The translations under genes were made by a program, and so were the position numbers. DNA of 64,000 nucleotides, taken from Eleusine coracana subsp. coracana. Its lineage: Eukaryota > Streptophyta > Magnoliopsida > Poales > Poaceae. The DNA is taken from assembly GCA_032690845.1 (NCBI GenBank), contig CM064427.1, forward strand, positions 19,603,501 to 19,667,500, in the 5' to 3' direction. The number at the start of each line of letters is the position of its first letter. Position 1 is the stretch's first letter. Positions 36,801 through 47,854 of the stretch are shown here, piece after piece. Under the pieces are notes generated by a model that ran no database searches, had not been told where the DNA came from, and saw only the letters and a list, made by a program, of their open reading frames with translations.

Positions 36801-37186
36801 GGACAACTAAACTTGCTGACACGAAACTACTATGTTGGAACTACTCGCACAAATCACACTGACTGGATCCTTTGAGATTCCACTACACTAAAAAATAAGG
36901 CCTGCTTAGTTTCAAATTGGATGGGTCGGACCTGCTTACACCACTTGGCGAGGACATGTAGGCGGAGCATCCGCTGGCGTGTGCGGGCGATGAACTTGAG
37001 CAGGTCGATCTTCTTCTCGGCGTCAGAGCGCTGGCGCCCGCCATAGGCGCCCCCACCTAGGCCCTTCCCCTCGGCTTCGGCCTGCGACTTCTCGACGAGC
37101 TCCCGAAGGGCGAGGTACGACTCCTCGGCCGCCCGGCGCACCACGGCACCGAGCTCCACCGTCTGCTGCCCCAGCTCCGTCGCCAT
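27876..37186 (-). CDS. MED14: Mediator of RNA polymerase II transcription subunit 14
   Basis: Eight exons on the minus strand: 37186-36932, 35879-34806, 34263-34166, 34023-33849, 32754-31866, 31745-30772, 30143-29086, 28671-27876. All introns are GT-AG and phases agree throughout, giving 1772 residues, near the ~1700 of Arabidopsis MED14 (STRUWWELPETER). The N-terminus has the MED14 signature (DLLKFIARTRQRMLRLHVLAKWC, then STLSSHETCFTQTADSLYFMHEGLQQA). Later blocks include GFSDFYGNEMLQVRAYGQAYISLG, LHVSPDQLWPHTK and RFYVGGYVFAVSVHRVQLLLQVLSV. MED14 is the backbone joining head, middle and tail of Mediator in the nucleus. The stretch at 1290-1400 is Ala/Pro/Ser-rich and likely flexible; a short poly-Gln (6) follows in exon 8. 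The first two donors (GTCCGA, GTAATT) and the exon 6 donor (GTTCGC) are weak. No stops or frameshifts. Confidence 0.97.
33781..33840. repeat. Patchwork insertion in MED14 intron 4 duplicating a splice donor
   Basis: 33781-33804 is identical over 24 bp to 33847-33870, the end of exon 4 with its donor. 33816-33840 is identical over 25 bp to 34481-34505 in intron 2. Two nearby templates side by side with 11 bp between them look like filler DNA from break repair. The duplicated donor (minus strand AAG then GTATCA, exon end at 33783) lies 66 bases downstream of the one used. Confidence 0.85.
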
Positions 37187-38666
37187 CCCCGCCCGCCGGA
37201 GCTAGGGTTTCACCCCTCGCCTCGAGCTGCTTCCCCTACTGGAGCCCCGCGCGCGCCGGCGAGGGCACCCGATCCCCGCCCGCGAACGGGCGCATTCAAG
37301 GGCGGGGAGCACTCGCGCTGGTCTCGCGCGGACCCGCCGCGCCACGAACTGGTGTGGAGGCGGGGAGCGAGACGGAAATTGAGCACCAATCAATGGAGGT
37401 TAGGGTTCCCGGAGGCGGCCGAGGCCTGTGGCGATGGAACACGAGAAAGGGAAGATTCGAAAGGAATGGGCGAGAGAGATCGCCGGCGGCGGTGGCGGCG
37501 AGGGGGCGGGGCTGATGAGGCCTCCTCGTCGCTCTCGCTGCTGCGATCGATCGATCGGGAACCCGGACGGGACGTGTGACGGCGCTCTTGTCGACGCTGC
37601 CTACGCGGACGCGTAGACGGCAGGTCCGAAGGTGTTGTGTGCCGTCCGATTTTGATGGACGCTGACGGGTGAACGGCTGGATGGAGACGCTGTTACATGC
37701 TGCAGCCGGTGTCGAGTCTAGTCTACTCATGCTCCAGCGACCTACCAAGAGTACCGACCGGCCTAGCCTTTTTATCAATACACCACCTTTGGTTAGAGGA
37801 AAGACAGAACGGAAATGTAGAAAGAGGAGATTAAAATTTTCTTGTTTATTTCGTGAGATAAAAGTTTGAGAAATAAATTATAAATACTCATATGATAGGA
37901 GAGTTTTCATATACTCACATACAAATACTTTCGTTTTAGTCTACCATTATTTCCTTTGGACTTTATTTACTGACTTCCTTCGAACTTTATTTACTAACGT
38001 TGGCCAGTGCAAATTACATATAGTTTTTATATATATCTTCCCAACAACTTTGACTACTTTGACTGACCAAAGAGATCCTTAGAAAATATCCGATACACAT
38101 ATCAAAATAGTATATCGTAACTAAGTAATTTATTTATAATATTATTTGAATTATTGTCATAATTTTTATAACTTTTTTCCTCCCTATATTATCATAATGT
38201 CGCCTAGCGTCCTGGCTCAATTTTCACACCATTCATAATATTATGCAAAATTTGGTAATGTTGTATTCGTTAGATGATAATTACGCTAAGGTAAAACATT
38301 TAGATTAATGTTGGAAGTCAAACAAGAGCCATGTTTATGTGATCAATGTTGTTAAAGGATATATAAAAACTAAACATAACTTGTAGGTGTTAGACTAAAA
38401 TAAAATTATTTGTGTTTGGGTATATGAAAATTCCCTAAAATACAAGTCGATATTTGTAAACTTTTTCTAAAATTTTTAGTAAAATGATAAATGGTAATTC
38501 ATCGATGAACTCCCTTCTGTTTATTTTCTAGAAACAAGAAAGGGAGTTGTATGGTTACTAAAAAATACTAAATTTCCCGCTCTTGTAAATACATAAAAAA
38601 AATACTATATAGAACTCTCTATTAAATTTTCTTCTTCATAAAAAGACAATTAACCAATAGAGATTA
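37187..38666. other. MED14 5' flank and intergenic DNA
   Basis: 37187 to about 37640 is GC-rich and contains AAACCCTAG on the minus strand just above the MED14 start, a common leader motif in grass housekeeping genes. Beyond 37800 the DNA is AT-rich with no gene seen. Open frames in the GC-rich part are compositional. Confidence 0.5.
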
Positions 38667-39334
38667 TGTAACGTCCTGTCTCCCCAAGGCCGGACCCGTT
38701 TATACTTGACAGCTCTTTAAGATCTCAAGATTGTCATCATAGACTAACACATGTCTTTTCTACGCAATTTGTCCTCACTCGTACGCACCCGAGAAAAGCT
38801 TCCCAGTTGGTCACTCATCTCAAAATTACATCAGGCCAAACATGCTTAACCTCAGAGTTCTTCGAGATGAGTTTCCAGAAAAGAAGTTACAACGTCCTTA
38901 TCGGTCAACCCGAGGCCAGGAACTTCCCCTCTTTGCCATGTCCGTGTATCCAGTACCAATGCATGTGTTATACTATGTGACCACTTTAGGCCCATACCAG
39001 CCATGCACATCATGCCTGTGTAACTGCGACCCCACGTGCCTGTAAAATCATGAGGGTCAGCTCTGATACCAACTGTAACGTCTCGCCTCGTCGAGAATCA
39101 GACCCGCTTACACCAGTCAGCTCGTTATGACCTCAAGACTGCCCCCCATACCAATATATGTCTTTTTTGCACACTTTATCATCACTCATGCGCACCCGAA
39201 AAGAGCTTCCTAGTTGGTCACCGCTTAACCTTAGAGTTCTTTTGAGATGAATTTCTAAAAAAGAAGTTATAACTTGTTGATATGAGAATTCTATCAATCC
39301 TATTAAGCCCTGGGCCGGGATATCATATATTACA
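38667..39334 (-). mobile_element. TRIM-like miniature LTR retrotransposon, partly deleted
   Basis: Two direct copies start TGTAACGTC at 38667 and 39074 and share blocks such as CTCAAGA-TG, ACATGTCTTTT, GCACCCGA-AA-AGCTTCC, GTTGGTCAC, AGAGTTCTT and GAAGTTA-AAC. Just left of the right copy the plus strand has AGCTCTGATACCAAC (39059-39073), the reverse complement of the initiator-Met tRNA primer site. So the element is minus-oriented with its 5' LTR at 39074 to about 39334. The interior is under 200 bp and non-coding. The left LTR loses similarity after about 38893, so it is truncated. Confidence 0.75.
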
Positions 39335-39824
39335 AGTCTAAGTCACCCAACTTGTTTCTTCTGTTGCCTTTCGCCAAACATGGTGATAATATTTTCGATT
39401 GATGGCAGGATTACTTACAGAACAACTACCACAATACTAGTTGTGTATTTTTCATAATAAAAATATTAATTTACTGAATCAAATTGCAAAACCATATGTG
39501 CTGCAGAACTAATTTGATAAAAATACGAACTAATTATGTAATCTTATAGTTTTGTGATTGTCATGCATATATTTAAGCTAAAGCAGGTCCCAAGAAATGG
39601 GATACAACAAGTATGTAAAATTAGATATGACCAGTGATGAAAGTCATAAACAAGGCTGAGGAAGGAATTCGTAGTGTCATAATGCTCTTCGTACAAGGAA
39701 GCTTGAGTACCAAATGGTGTACCTCGTTGAAATAGTGACAACAATGGCTATAACAGCTAAAAGCTGTATGAACTAACTAAAATTTTCCTCGTCTTGAAAT
39801 GTGTCAAAATACTAGTGGAAGGAG
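39335..39824. other. Unassigned gap
   Basis: AT-rich; nothing recognised. Confidence 0.5.
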
Positions 39825-41515
39825 TGTAAGGATTGAAGGCGTACCGAGGGGGAGGAGAGTGAATTGGTAAGCCGACCACAATCAACAAATACTTCAACTT
39901 TCACGGTCGACCCTAACAATCGTTGCAACCTAACAATTCTAGAAGACAAAGATACTACACATGCTAGTGTTCATGATGCATGCAATACGGAAGCTAAGCC
40001 ACACTAGCCTATGCAAGCCTCAAGTTAACCTATCAACTATAGCACACAATTGTGGAATAGTAAAGAGAGTGTCTAGAAATGCTTATGATTTTTTTCCGAG
40101 GTATCAGAAGGATGGCGCCTTTTCTTAGTTCTCGTTGGACCACTCCGCCGGAGTGCCAGTCCCTCCCGCCACCAAGTGGAGTTCTTGCACACGAGCCCGT
40201 AATGACTCTCGGAGTGAAGACACAGTTGCATCACTGCTGCCACCAAGGCATAAGCTCACCTCCCTCGAGAACTTGTCAGACTCCCCAAGCCGACATGAGC
40301 GTTCACTATCGATGCTCCTTTCAACGGCAAGCTCAAACTGTGTACAAACATGTGATAGAATTCACAACCGATCACGATAGGCTCATCACCGATGTCTAAC
40401 CGGTTTAGGTCCCACCATAGACTAAGAGTAACAGCCTAGACCATACTCTCAAGGACACCCTAGGCTTAGATGTGAATAGATGTTGAAGTTACTCTTTCTA
40501 ACACTCTCAAGATATTCAATATCTCCTCCTAGTGCTCCTCTCTTTTCCCTTTGGCTCCCTACAGATGCTCTTAGCTATCCCAATGGCCAAGGGTGGTCTC
40601 TAAGACCCCAACAACGACTTTATATGGGCTTCCAACCTCAAACTACCCATTGCTCTATGAAACAGCCTTTCTGGACGTACAGACCATACTGTCCGGTCTC
40701 TGCCAGACCAGACCGTCTGATCTCTGCCACATCGGACCGTCCGGTCTCTCCTGGATGGCTCCTCCAGAGCCGTTGCTTTATGTCCTCAGCTGCTTTCTGT
40801 ACAGACCGGACCGTCCGGTCTCTACGAGTCATGTTCATTCCAGAGGCGATGCAAAACTGCTTCCTCTTTGTCCTGTTCCCATCCATACAGACCGGACCAT
40901 CTGATCTATAGACCGTACTAACTGGTCTCTATGGGCCTTCACGCTAATAGATTCCTCGCAACAATTCTTCTCTGATCTGAAACCTCCTCTGATGATCGTA
41001 CAGTCCGGTATCTACGACCTCTCTGTTTAGTCTTCATCTCCAGAAGCTGAAACTCTTCATCTTCACTTGACTTTATTTCTTAGCATCATCCAACAGCTCC
41101 TTGGCCTCTCTACTGCCACCTAGTGCCCTGTGATTTTACTAAGCATCCATGCACATCATGGACCAGTGTGACCTAAGAGATATGACCTAAACCCCCTTAA
41201 TAGTCCAGTTTTTCCTATGGACACAAGCCCTAACAACTAGACAAGTGTTCCAAACACTTGCTCCTAGTTTGTCCTTAACCTTAATCCATCTCCATCAACC
41301 CTTGGACTCCATCAAGCTCATCAAGTCTCCATGCTTGTGGTCATCACCATCAACTGCCAAGGCAACCATCATCAATAGGATCTGTAATAGTGTAGAAGAT
41401 GATTCATGTATACATAACACTCATGTAGATATTAGCCCACAATTTCATAGTTGTAATTAATCATCAAAACATTCAAACCTTGATAATCAAATCATCAATG
41501 GTCAGGAAGCTTACA
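39825..41515 (-). mobile_element. 3' LTR of SIRE/Maximus-like copia element 1
   Basis: About 1.69 kb, TGTAAGGATTG at the left end and GAAGCTTACA at the right, giving TGTAAG/CTTACA inverted ends. A polypurine tract on the minus strand (CAAAAAGGGAAAG, 41518-41530) adjoins the inner end, fixing it as a 3' LTR. It carries repeats of an AGACCGGACCGTCCGGTCT-type palindrome at 40691, 40715 and 40739 (24 bp apart), 40813, 40899 and 40920. Confidence 0.78.
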
Positions 41516-43868
41516 ATCTTTCCCTTTTTGGTGATTGATGACAACTACTACTTATACTAAACTTCAAGGCTAAAAGAGCTACACTATGATCGAGAGAAAC
41601 CTCAAAGGAATAAGAAGGAACGAACAAGGTCTTACTCAAATTAAGCATCATCAAGAGCTACAGAGTAAAGAGAGAAAGCACGCTCTAGATGATATGCATG
41701 CATGTCATGATAGGTGATAATTAAGGAAACCACAAGGACATGCAAAGCAAGACATGATGATGACATGCAACAGGATAACATGAAGCAATGCATAAAATTA
41801 AAAGCAAGCAATTATCATCATGGATACATACACAGGCATCCAGGATTTATGAAAGAGGAAATAAGCCAATGCGTATGTAAATAAACCAAGTGAGACCATG
41901 ACGAGTCAAAACACAATCGAATGAAAAACAACGACTCATCAAAATCTACGAACACTGATAAGTATCTCAAAATAAGATCCAAATGTATCTCCGATCAAAA
42001 CCAACATATACTCCCCCCTAGATACAAGCTACTCTCTCGATCCCGACACAAGTCACACTCCTCTTAGCTCTATGACTGACTTCTCCCTTTTTGGCAACAA
42101 GCACCAAAAAGAGATGGAAATACTACTAAGCGCTCGAGTTTGAAGGAGATGGTGATGCAACAATGTCTGTCGAAGACTCTGCTCCTGGCTGCTCCTGTGT
42201 CGGATCCTGCTGCCCGGCCTGAGTCTCTGCCACCGGAGTGTCATGCTACTCAAAGTAAGAATGGTCCTCTAGTGACTCTTACTCTCTCCCCTGAGCTCCC
42301 CCTAGAAAATTGGCGGTCTCCTACGCAACAGACGCCTGAAGGAGACGAAGATCAGCCACATCTTGCCGGGAGAATCCTCCACAAACCAGATCCTCTGCTA
42401 TCTAAGGTGTGACAAGAGTAGTATCCATATAAGAAGAAGGTGGAACAGAGGTCATAGCTCTATTTGGCTATGGGGCTGCTAGAGTAGTATGGACAATCTC
42501 TAAAAACACCAGGCTCCTGACTGGCGGTTGTGCTACGAAGATGAATGGTACTGCTGTCTATGCTACTACAGACTATGTAGGAGAGGAGAATAGTGCAGAC
42601 ATCAAAAAGCTGGACAACGGGGAGAACTATTAAGGTGAGAAAGAAGGTCCTCCTCCCTCTGTATGAAACTACCCTGATAGTGAAGGTGCGCTACTGCTAG
42701 ACTGCATCATCATCATAGTCGTGAAGGGGCCTCTCTATGCCTAGAGCTATTGTAGCTGCTGGAGTGAGGTGGTCGCTGAGAGTGGTACTCCAAGCTGTTG
42801 ACTAATGTGTCCGCGTGTGAGCTCCGACACTTGACTCACGAGAAGAGTCATCATCCTCATCTGCTGCTTCTGCTGCTCTGCGTGCATCCTCAGTATGCTC
42901 CTAATCTCTCACCTCTTATTTGTGGTGCTCTGGATGAAGTCTTCCAGGTGTCCTGCTGTCACTGTAATAGTGGAGGCGTGATCTGTCTCTGGAGCAGCTG
43001 GCTGAGGTGGTGCTCCTATACTGGCTGACTCAGGAACCGCTGTCTTTGGATGAGCCTTCTGCTCGTGAGTAACTGGCGGTGACTCCTGCTTGTCTGTCTG
43101 CTGGCTGGAGGCTGACTGTGATCCCCTAGGTATGCGTGGAACGTAGCTGGTGGTAACCTCAGGAAATGCCTCGTACTGCTCCTCTGTCACTATTTCGACC
43201 CTCTCAAAAATAACCACCTCCATCTCTGCTACCATTAGATCTGTGAAGTTAAAAATCTGTCGATGTAGCATAGCCGCAACTGCCCACTGGTGCAGCAACT
43301 TGAACTCCTCCCTGTACCTAGACCTAGGAATGATAGTCCTGGTGACTATCGGTCTGACAACCTTCCCCTCAGAAGCAAGTAGCACTGGACATCTGTCGAA
43401 TCCTAGGGTGTGAGGTGGCTGAAAGGCTATAGAAACCATGTCGTGTGGAGGTAGCATCTCTCCCTGTGGTCTGTGGGGTGGAGCCTAGTCTCCATAGGCA
43501 CTCTTGTAAAGCTGAGTGTCTGATGCTATCAACCCAAGTGTAGCTATCAAGTCTTGCCTGCTCAAACGATGGGGCTCTCCACTGAACATAAATCAGATCT
43601 TAGAACAATCTGTGGCTACCCAAAGTGAAGCATAAAAATCCAATACTATATCCTCTCTGTACCTATAGGGGGTGGTGACCAACTTTGCTAATCCGGGCAT
43701 ATTGTCAAAGTACTACTCCATGTTTGTGCCTGTGGCTCTCCTTAAAGCCTGGAAGGTCACATACTGTTAAGGCACAAACCCTCCTGCCTTGCCCTTCTTG
43801 GCAAGGAAACATCAAAGTCCCTCACCAATCCTCCTCTATAGGCTCGCCCAGAACTTGTCTCTGAAAGT
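41516..43868 (-). pseudogene. Envelope-position ORF remnant of copia element 1
   Basis: On the minus strand, blocks FYASLWVATDCSKI, FMFSGEPHRLSRQDLIATLGL and SDTQLYKSAYGD precede an open stretch (43457-42909) with PHTLGFDRCPVLLASEGKVVRP and LHRQIFNFTDLMVAEMEVVIFE. Stops interrupt it after the opening Met-Glu, after KI and after GD. Such ORFs lie between pol and the 3' LTR of SIRE/Maximus copia elements and are called envelope-like; I see no signal peptide or membrane span here. 41531-42050 is noncoding. The upstream part is cut off at 43868 by element 2. Confidence 0.62.
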
Positions 43869-45233
43869 TGCCTAGAGGGGGAGGGGGATAGGCAATTTAA
43901 AAATAATCCTAAAAATCAGCGCTTGAAACTTGTCAAACAGACAGTGACGGAACTTCCGTGATCATGGAAGTTCTGTCCCATGATAGAAGTTCCACTAATA
44001 AGAAATGAAGCGCTTAAAGGAATGCGGAATTTAACCGGGAAGAGATACAATACTTGACGTAGAGTGAAGCTAGCACAATGTGATTCTCAATGCCTACAAT
44101 AGATAGCTAACCACACAATGCACAAGTAGATCGAGCACAATAATATAAGAAATGCACAAGCACAAATGAAAGGCAGGAAATGTAAACAGAGACACAATGA
44201 TTTAACCCGAGGTTCTACAACCACAATAAGTAGTTCCTACATCCACACAAAGTGGTCGGGTCTCTCTCAACCCTTTTCCTCGCCAAGCAATCACAAAGAT
44301 CGTGCTTGGAATTCTTTCTCCACTTAATTCTTTTCCTCCGGAGGCGAATCATACCTTCACAAACGTCCCCGTCTCACTACAACACATTGAGAGCTCAAGG
44401 GCGATGCTTACCGTCTAGGAGACCAAGTCTCCAAGAGTAATAAGCAAATCAAATCTTGTTTGGGGTGGGAAAGATGTGATCAAGCTTTTGAGTGGATAGA
44501 TTTAAGCTTTTTGTGGTTGGATCTCTCTCATTTTGTTTGGATTGCCAAGAACAAGTGAATGAGTGAGAGGGGAGAGCTCTAGCTAAATGGAGAGTGAAAT
44601 TACAAAGTGTCCAACCCTTCCCACGGGGTAAGGGGTAAGGTATTTATAGAGCATCTCCAAAAACTAGCCGTTGCAGTGTATACTGGGTCTGACAGAACTT
44701 CCGTGGCTTCGCACGGAACTTCCGTGAGTTTAGAAAGAGCCGTTCCGCGGGATGATTCAACTGAGTCAAAGGGGGTTGACGGAACTTCCGTGGTTGATAC
44801 CACAAAACTTCTATAGCTCTCGGGTTCCAACTCTCTGAGAGTGAGGCATTGACGGATCTTCCGTGAGGACCCTCAGAGAACTTCCATAGATCTCTGTTTA
44901 GCTCTGAATTGGCTGGTTCTTTTTGGATTTTTGGTGGCTCATTTTATCTCAAAGCTTATGGATTGACTTGAGCACATAAATTCCATTCTAGCAATATTGG
45001 TTTACCCCTCTTAATAGTTCGACATACCTATGACTCAAATAAATTAATAAAATCTAACTTGGAGGCACTTGAGTCCTTTTTCTTTTCTTTTTTTTGTAGA
45101 GGGGTGAACAATCTCACAAATGTGGGTTTGAAAATTCTTTTGATTGTCTACACATACATTCTCCATATACAAGTTAGCACATTTTTAATCTTATATCATT
45201 AATCACCAAAACCTACTAGGGGACCTAGATGCA
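43869..45233 (-). mobile_element. 3' LTR of SIRE/Maximus-like copia element 2
   Basis: 1365 bp, starting TGCCTAGAGGGGG and ending GACCTAGATGCA. Directly to the right the minus strand has the polypurine tract AAAAAGAGGGAGAT. It is inserted within the envelope-position ORF of element 1; the left flanking bases are AAAGT, but the right side needed to test the target duplication is lost. It carries ACGGAACTTCCGT-type palindromes, for example at 44694 and 44715 (21 bp apart), and clusters at 43949-43995 and 44781-44885. Confidence 0.8.
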
Positions 45234-46746
45234 TCTTCGATCTCCCTCTTTTTGGTGGTTGATGACTATAGATTAAAAAGGATATAAGAAATAAATCAAA
45301 AGAAACAACAAACAAAATATAGTGGAGCTCCTCCCTAAAGATATGCATGGTTCACAAAAAACATGTGAGAAAGCTCCCCCTATATTTTGCAATAAGTGGG
45401 GTGCCTAAGAAGTGTACGAGTGTGCAATAAGTGATAAAGCAAAAAGAGCAAAGGCACACTTAACACAATCAACAAATCATGACAATAAGCAAGCACCACG
45501 CAATAACATAAAACATACCAAGGACACAAATAGTTTTCAAGCACATAGAAAGATAAACTTGTCCATAGGTTCACTGCTAACCTATTACAATATAAAGTTA
45601 AGAAAAGAGAGAAGCACATAACGTCACATCCTTTTTTATCGCCTTTCTCTCCCCCTTTGACATCAAGGCACCAAAAAGAATGAAAGGAAGAGAGATAGAC
45701 TACAAAAGAGAATCACTCATCATCGTCCTTGGTGCTCTCATTTTCTTCTTCACCTTCTTCATTTTTCGGAGGAGGAGCAGAGTATGGTCCAGGTGCGATG
45801 TTATCCCAATCATAAGCCGCAAAGGGGTCTTGAAAGACCGGTGACTCACCATCGGGTTCACACTCGGAGCCATCCGGAGACACTTCATGGCCTTGAGCCC
45901 TTTGGTCTCTCTTGTAACGACGAGCTTGTTTCTTGATCCTTCTCTTGTTTTCCAAATTCTCGCGAGCATTGAAACAACAGATCTTAAAGAGACACTTGAA
46001 ACCACAAAGCATAGATGAATCTTGTGGAGGTGTTTGAGGAGGAGGAGGTGCTGGCCTAGCTGATGTGCCCTGAGTAGAGGTCCTAGCAGCCGTGGATCTT
46101 CTAGTGGGAGAAGCTGTAAGAGATCCGTAGAGAGGATGGTTCGCACTTTGCACTTGAGGCCTCAACGGTAGATGCTTGCATTCCTTCTCAAACACTAGCC
46201 CGGTCTCTGACTCAATCATCCTCATAAGATAGGGAGAAGGAAGCACTCTTCTTGTGTCGAGTGAAGAGAAGTGTCTGGTTGACTTAGGAAAGAAGAGACC
46301 TTTAGGCCCTTTAACCTGGGAGTGACGGAAGTTCCGTCATTGGGTGACGGAAGTTCCTTCGCTCTCGGGTTTAGGCAACCCGAAAAATTTGAAACCGATG
46401 GAAGTTCATGCAGAACTTCTATCAGCCTCAGGTTCCAGATAGAGGGGACGACAGAAGTTCATTGAGTGATGGAAGTTCCATCGTTCTCTTTCTGAACTAG
46501 AAAACAGACTCTCTCTTTTTCTCTAAAGGTGAAATTGGACAAGTACAATATATAAAGAGATAAGGTATGTTCTAACTTATGAATAGAAGCAACCAATCAA
46601 GCAAAATAATATTCGTAAGTTACAACATTACTATCTATTGATCAAAATCATCATTTTATTTTTAAATACAAAGACATGAATAATTTTGAAGAATTTTAGT
46701 TTCAAGGCCTTTTGCACAAGAACCACATCAAACAATGTACAAGGTT
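45234..46746 (-). pseudogene. Envelope-position region of copia element 2
   Basis: A minus-strand open stretch (46246-45713, 177 codons) begins MLPSPYLMRMIESETGLVFEKE and ends in an acidic tail (EEGEEENESTKDDDE), with a Pro-rich middle. Similar blocks occur in the 3' ORF of SIRE/Maximus elements. The 5' part toward pol (46250-46746) and the 3' part (45234-45710) are noncoding or decayed; 46327-46480 holds several GGAAGTTCC-type palindromes. No membrane segment seen. Confidence 0.55.
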
Positions 46747-47420
46747 CTACTCCAAATTGGATGAATCGAGAATATTCAGCTCACTCGTAAGCTCACAAAA
46801 CCTTTTCTCATCTAGGGGTTTGGTAAAGATATTGGCTAGTTGTTTATCGGTTCTAACATAACTAATATCAATTTCCCCCTTTATGGAATGATCTCTCAAG
46901 AAGTGGTGCCGGATATCTATATGCTTAGTCCTATTATGATCAATGGGGTTATATGCAATCATGATGGCACTCTTATTGTCACATACGAGGGGAACTTTGG
47001 TCATAGTGTATCCAAAGTCCTTTAGAGTTTGTCGCATCCAAAGTAGTTGAGCACAACAACTTTCGACTGCAACATACTCCGCTTCGGCTGTGGATAGGGC
47101 AACGGAATTTTGTTTCTTGGATGACCATGACACAAGGAACATATCCAAGAATTGGCAAGACCCGGAGGTACTCTTTCTATCCATCTTACATCCGACGTAA
47201 TCGACATTGGAATAACCGACTAACATGAACTTGGAACCCTTTGGATACCACAATCCTAGGTTTGGTGTGTGAATTAAATATTTCAAGATCCTTTTAACAG
47301 TCACCAAGTGACTTTCCTTAGGAGCAGCTTGAAACCTTGCACACATGCACACGCTAAGCATGATATCGGGCCTAGATACACAAAGATAAAGCAAAGAACC
47401 AATCATGGATCGATATACCT
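46747..47420 (-). pseudogene. copia element 2 pol: end of RT and RNase H
   Basis: A minus-strand frame with RSMIGSLLYLCVSRPDI, VKRILKYLIHTPNLGLWY, GCKMDRKSTSGSCQFL, SWSSKKQNSVALSTAEAEYVA, DNKSAIMIAYNPIDHNRTKHIDIRHHFLRD and IFTKPLDEKRFC blocks, the classic copia RNase H with its acidic residues and TKHIDIRHHF segment. It ends with a stop at 46747. The upstream RT is cut at 47420 by the Tat-like element's 5' LTR, in mid-frame. The copia assignment is firm; this stretch itself has no stops. Confidence 0.92.
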
Positions 47421-47799
47421 TGTGGAATACTTACCTTATCGGTATCCATAGCTATGCTTAAATCGGAAAGTGATAGGATGGCCCACCTTATGAGAACTGA
47501 TCGAGTTGGCTTGGAGCACAAGGCAATTAGAGATAGAATTTCTATGTTTCTCTTATAGATTACAAATAGGACTCTTCATGTACCCTTTGCCGATCAGATA
47601 TGTAAGGCGGCAGGGACCCCTATTGAGGGACACGACAACAACATCATACAGCAATGCAAACCACATAACACAGGACATAGGGTTTTAACTCTCATCGAGA
47701 GGACCCGAACTTGTATAATTCGGCGTCTTGTGTCTTAACCATCTAGTTCTTAATCCCGACGTAGCCCTATAAATATATTGCCAAGATCAAGTCTCGACA
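47421..47799 (+). mobile_element. 5' LTR of the Tat-like element
   Basis: 379 bp from TGTGGAATAC to GTCTCGACA, followed by the primer site. A TATAAATATA motif at about 47769 lies near its end. It matches 58198-58519 until that copy breaks off. Confidence 0.88.
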
Positions 47800-47817
47800 T
47801 TTGGCGCGCCAGGTAGG
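47800..47817 (+). other. Primer-binding site
   Basis: TTTGGCGCGCCAGGTAGG directly after the LTR; TGGCGC at the start is typical of plant gypsy primer sites. Confidence 0.85.
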
Positions 47818-47854
47818 CCGGGACAAGGCACATCGGGATTCTCCATCGACCTAG

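Noticed and set aside
37296..37778. 160-codon minus-strand frame upstream of MED14
   Set aside because: Arg/Pro/Ser-rich translation of a GC-rich leader; no homology blocks and no splice logic.
41516..46250. Considered calling the two copia 3' ORFs functional envelope proteins
   Set aside because: No signal peptide or membrane segment is visible and frames are broken; 'envelope-position' is as far as the sequence allows.
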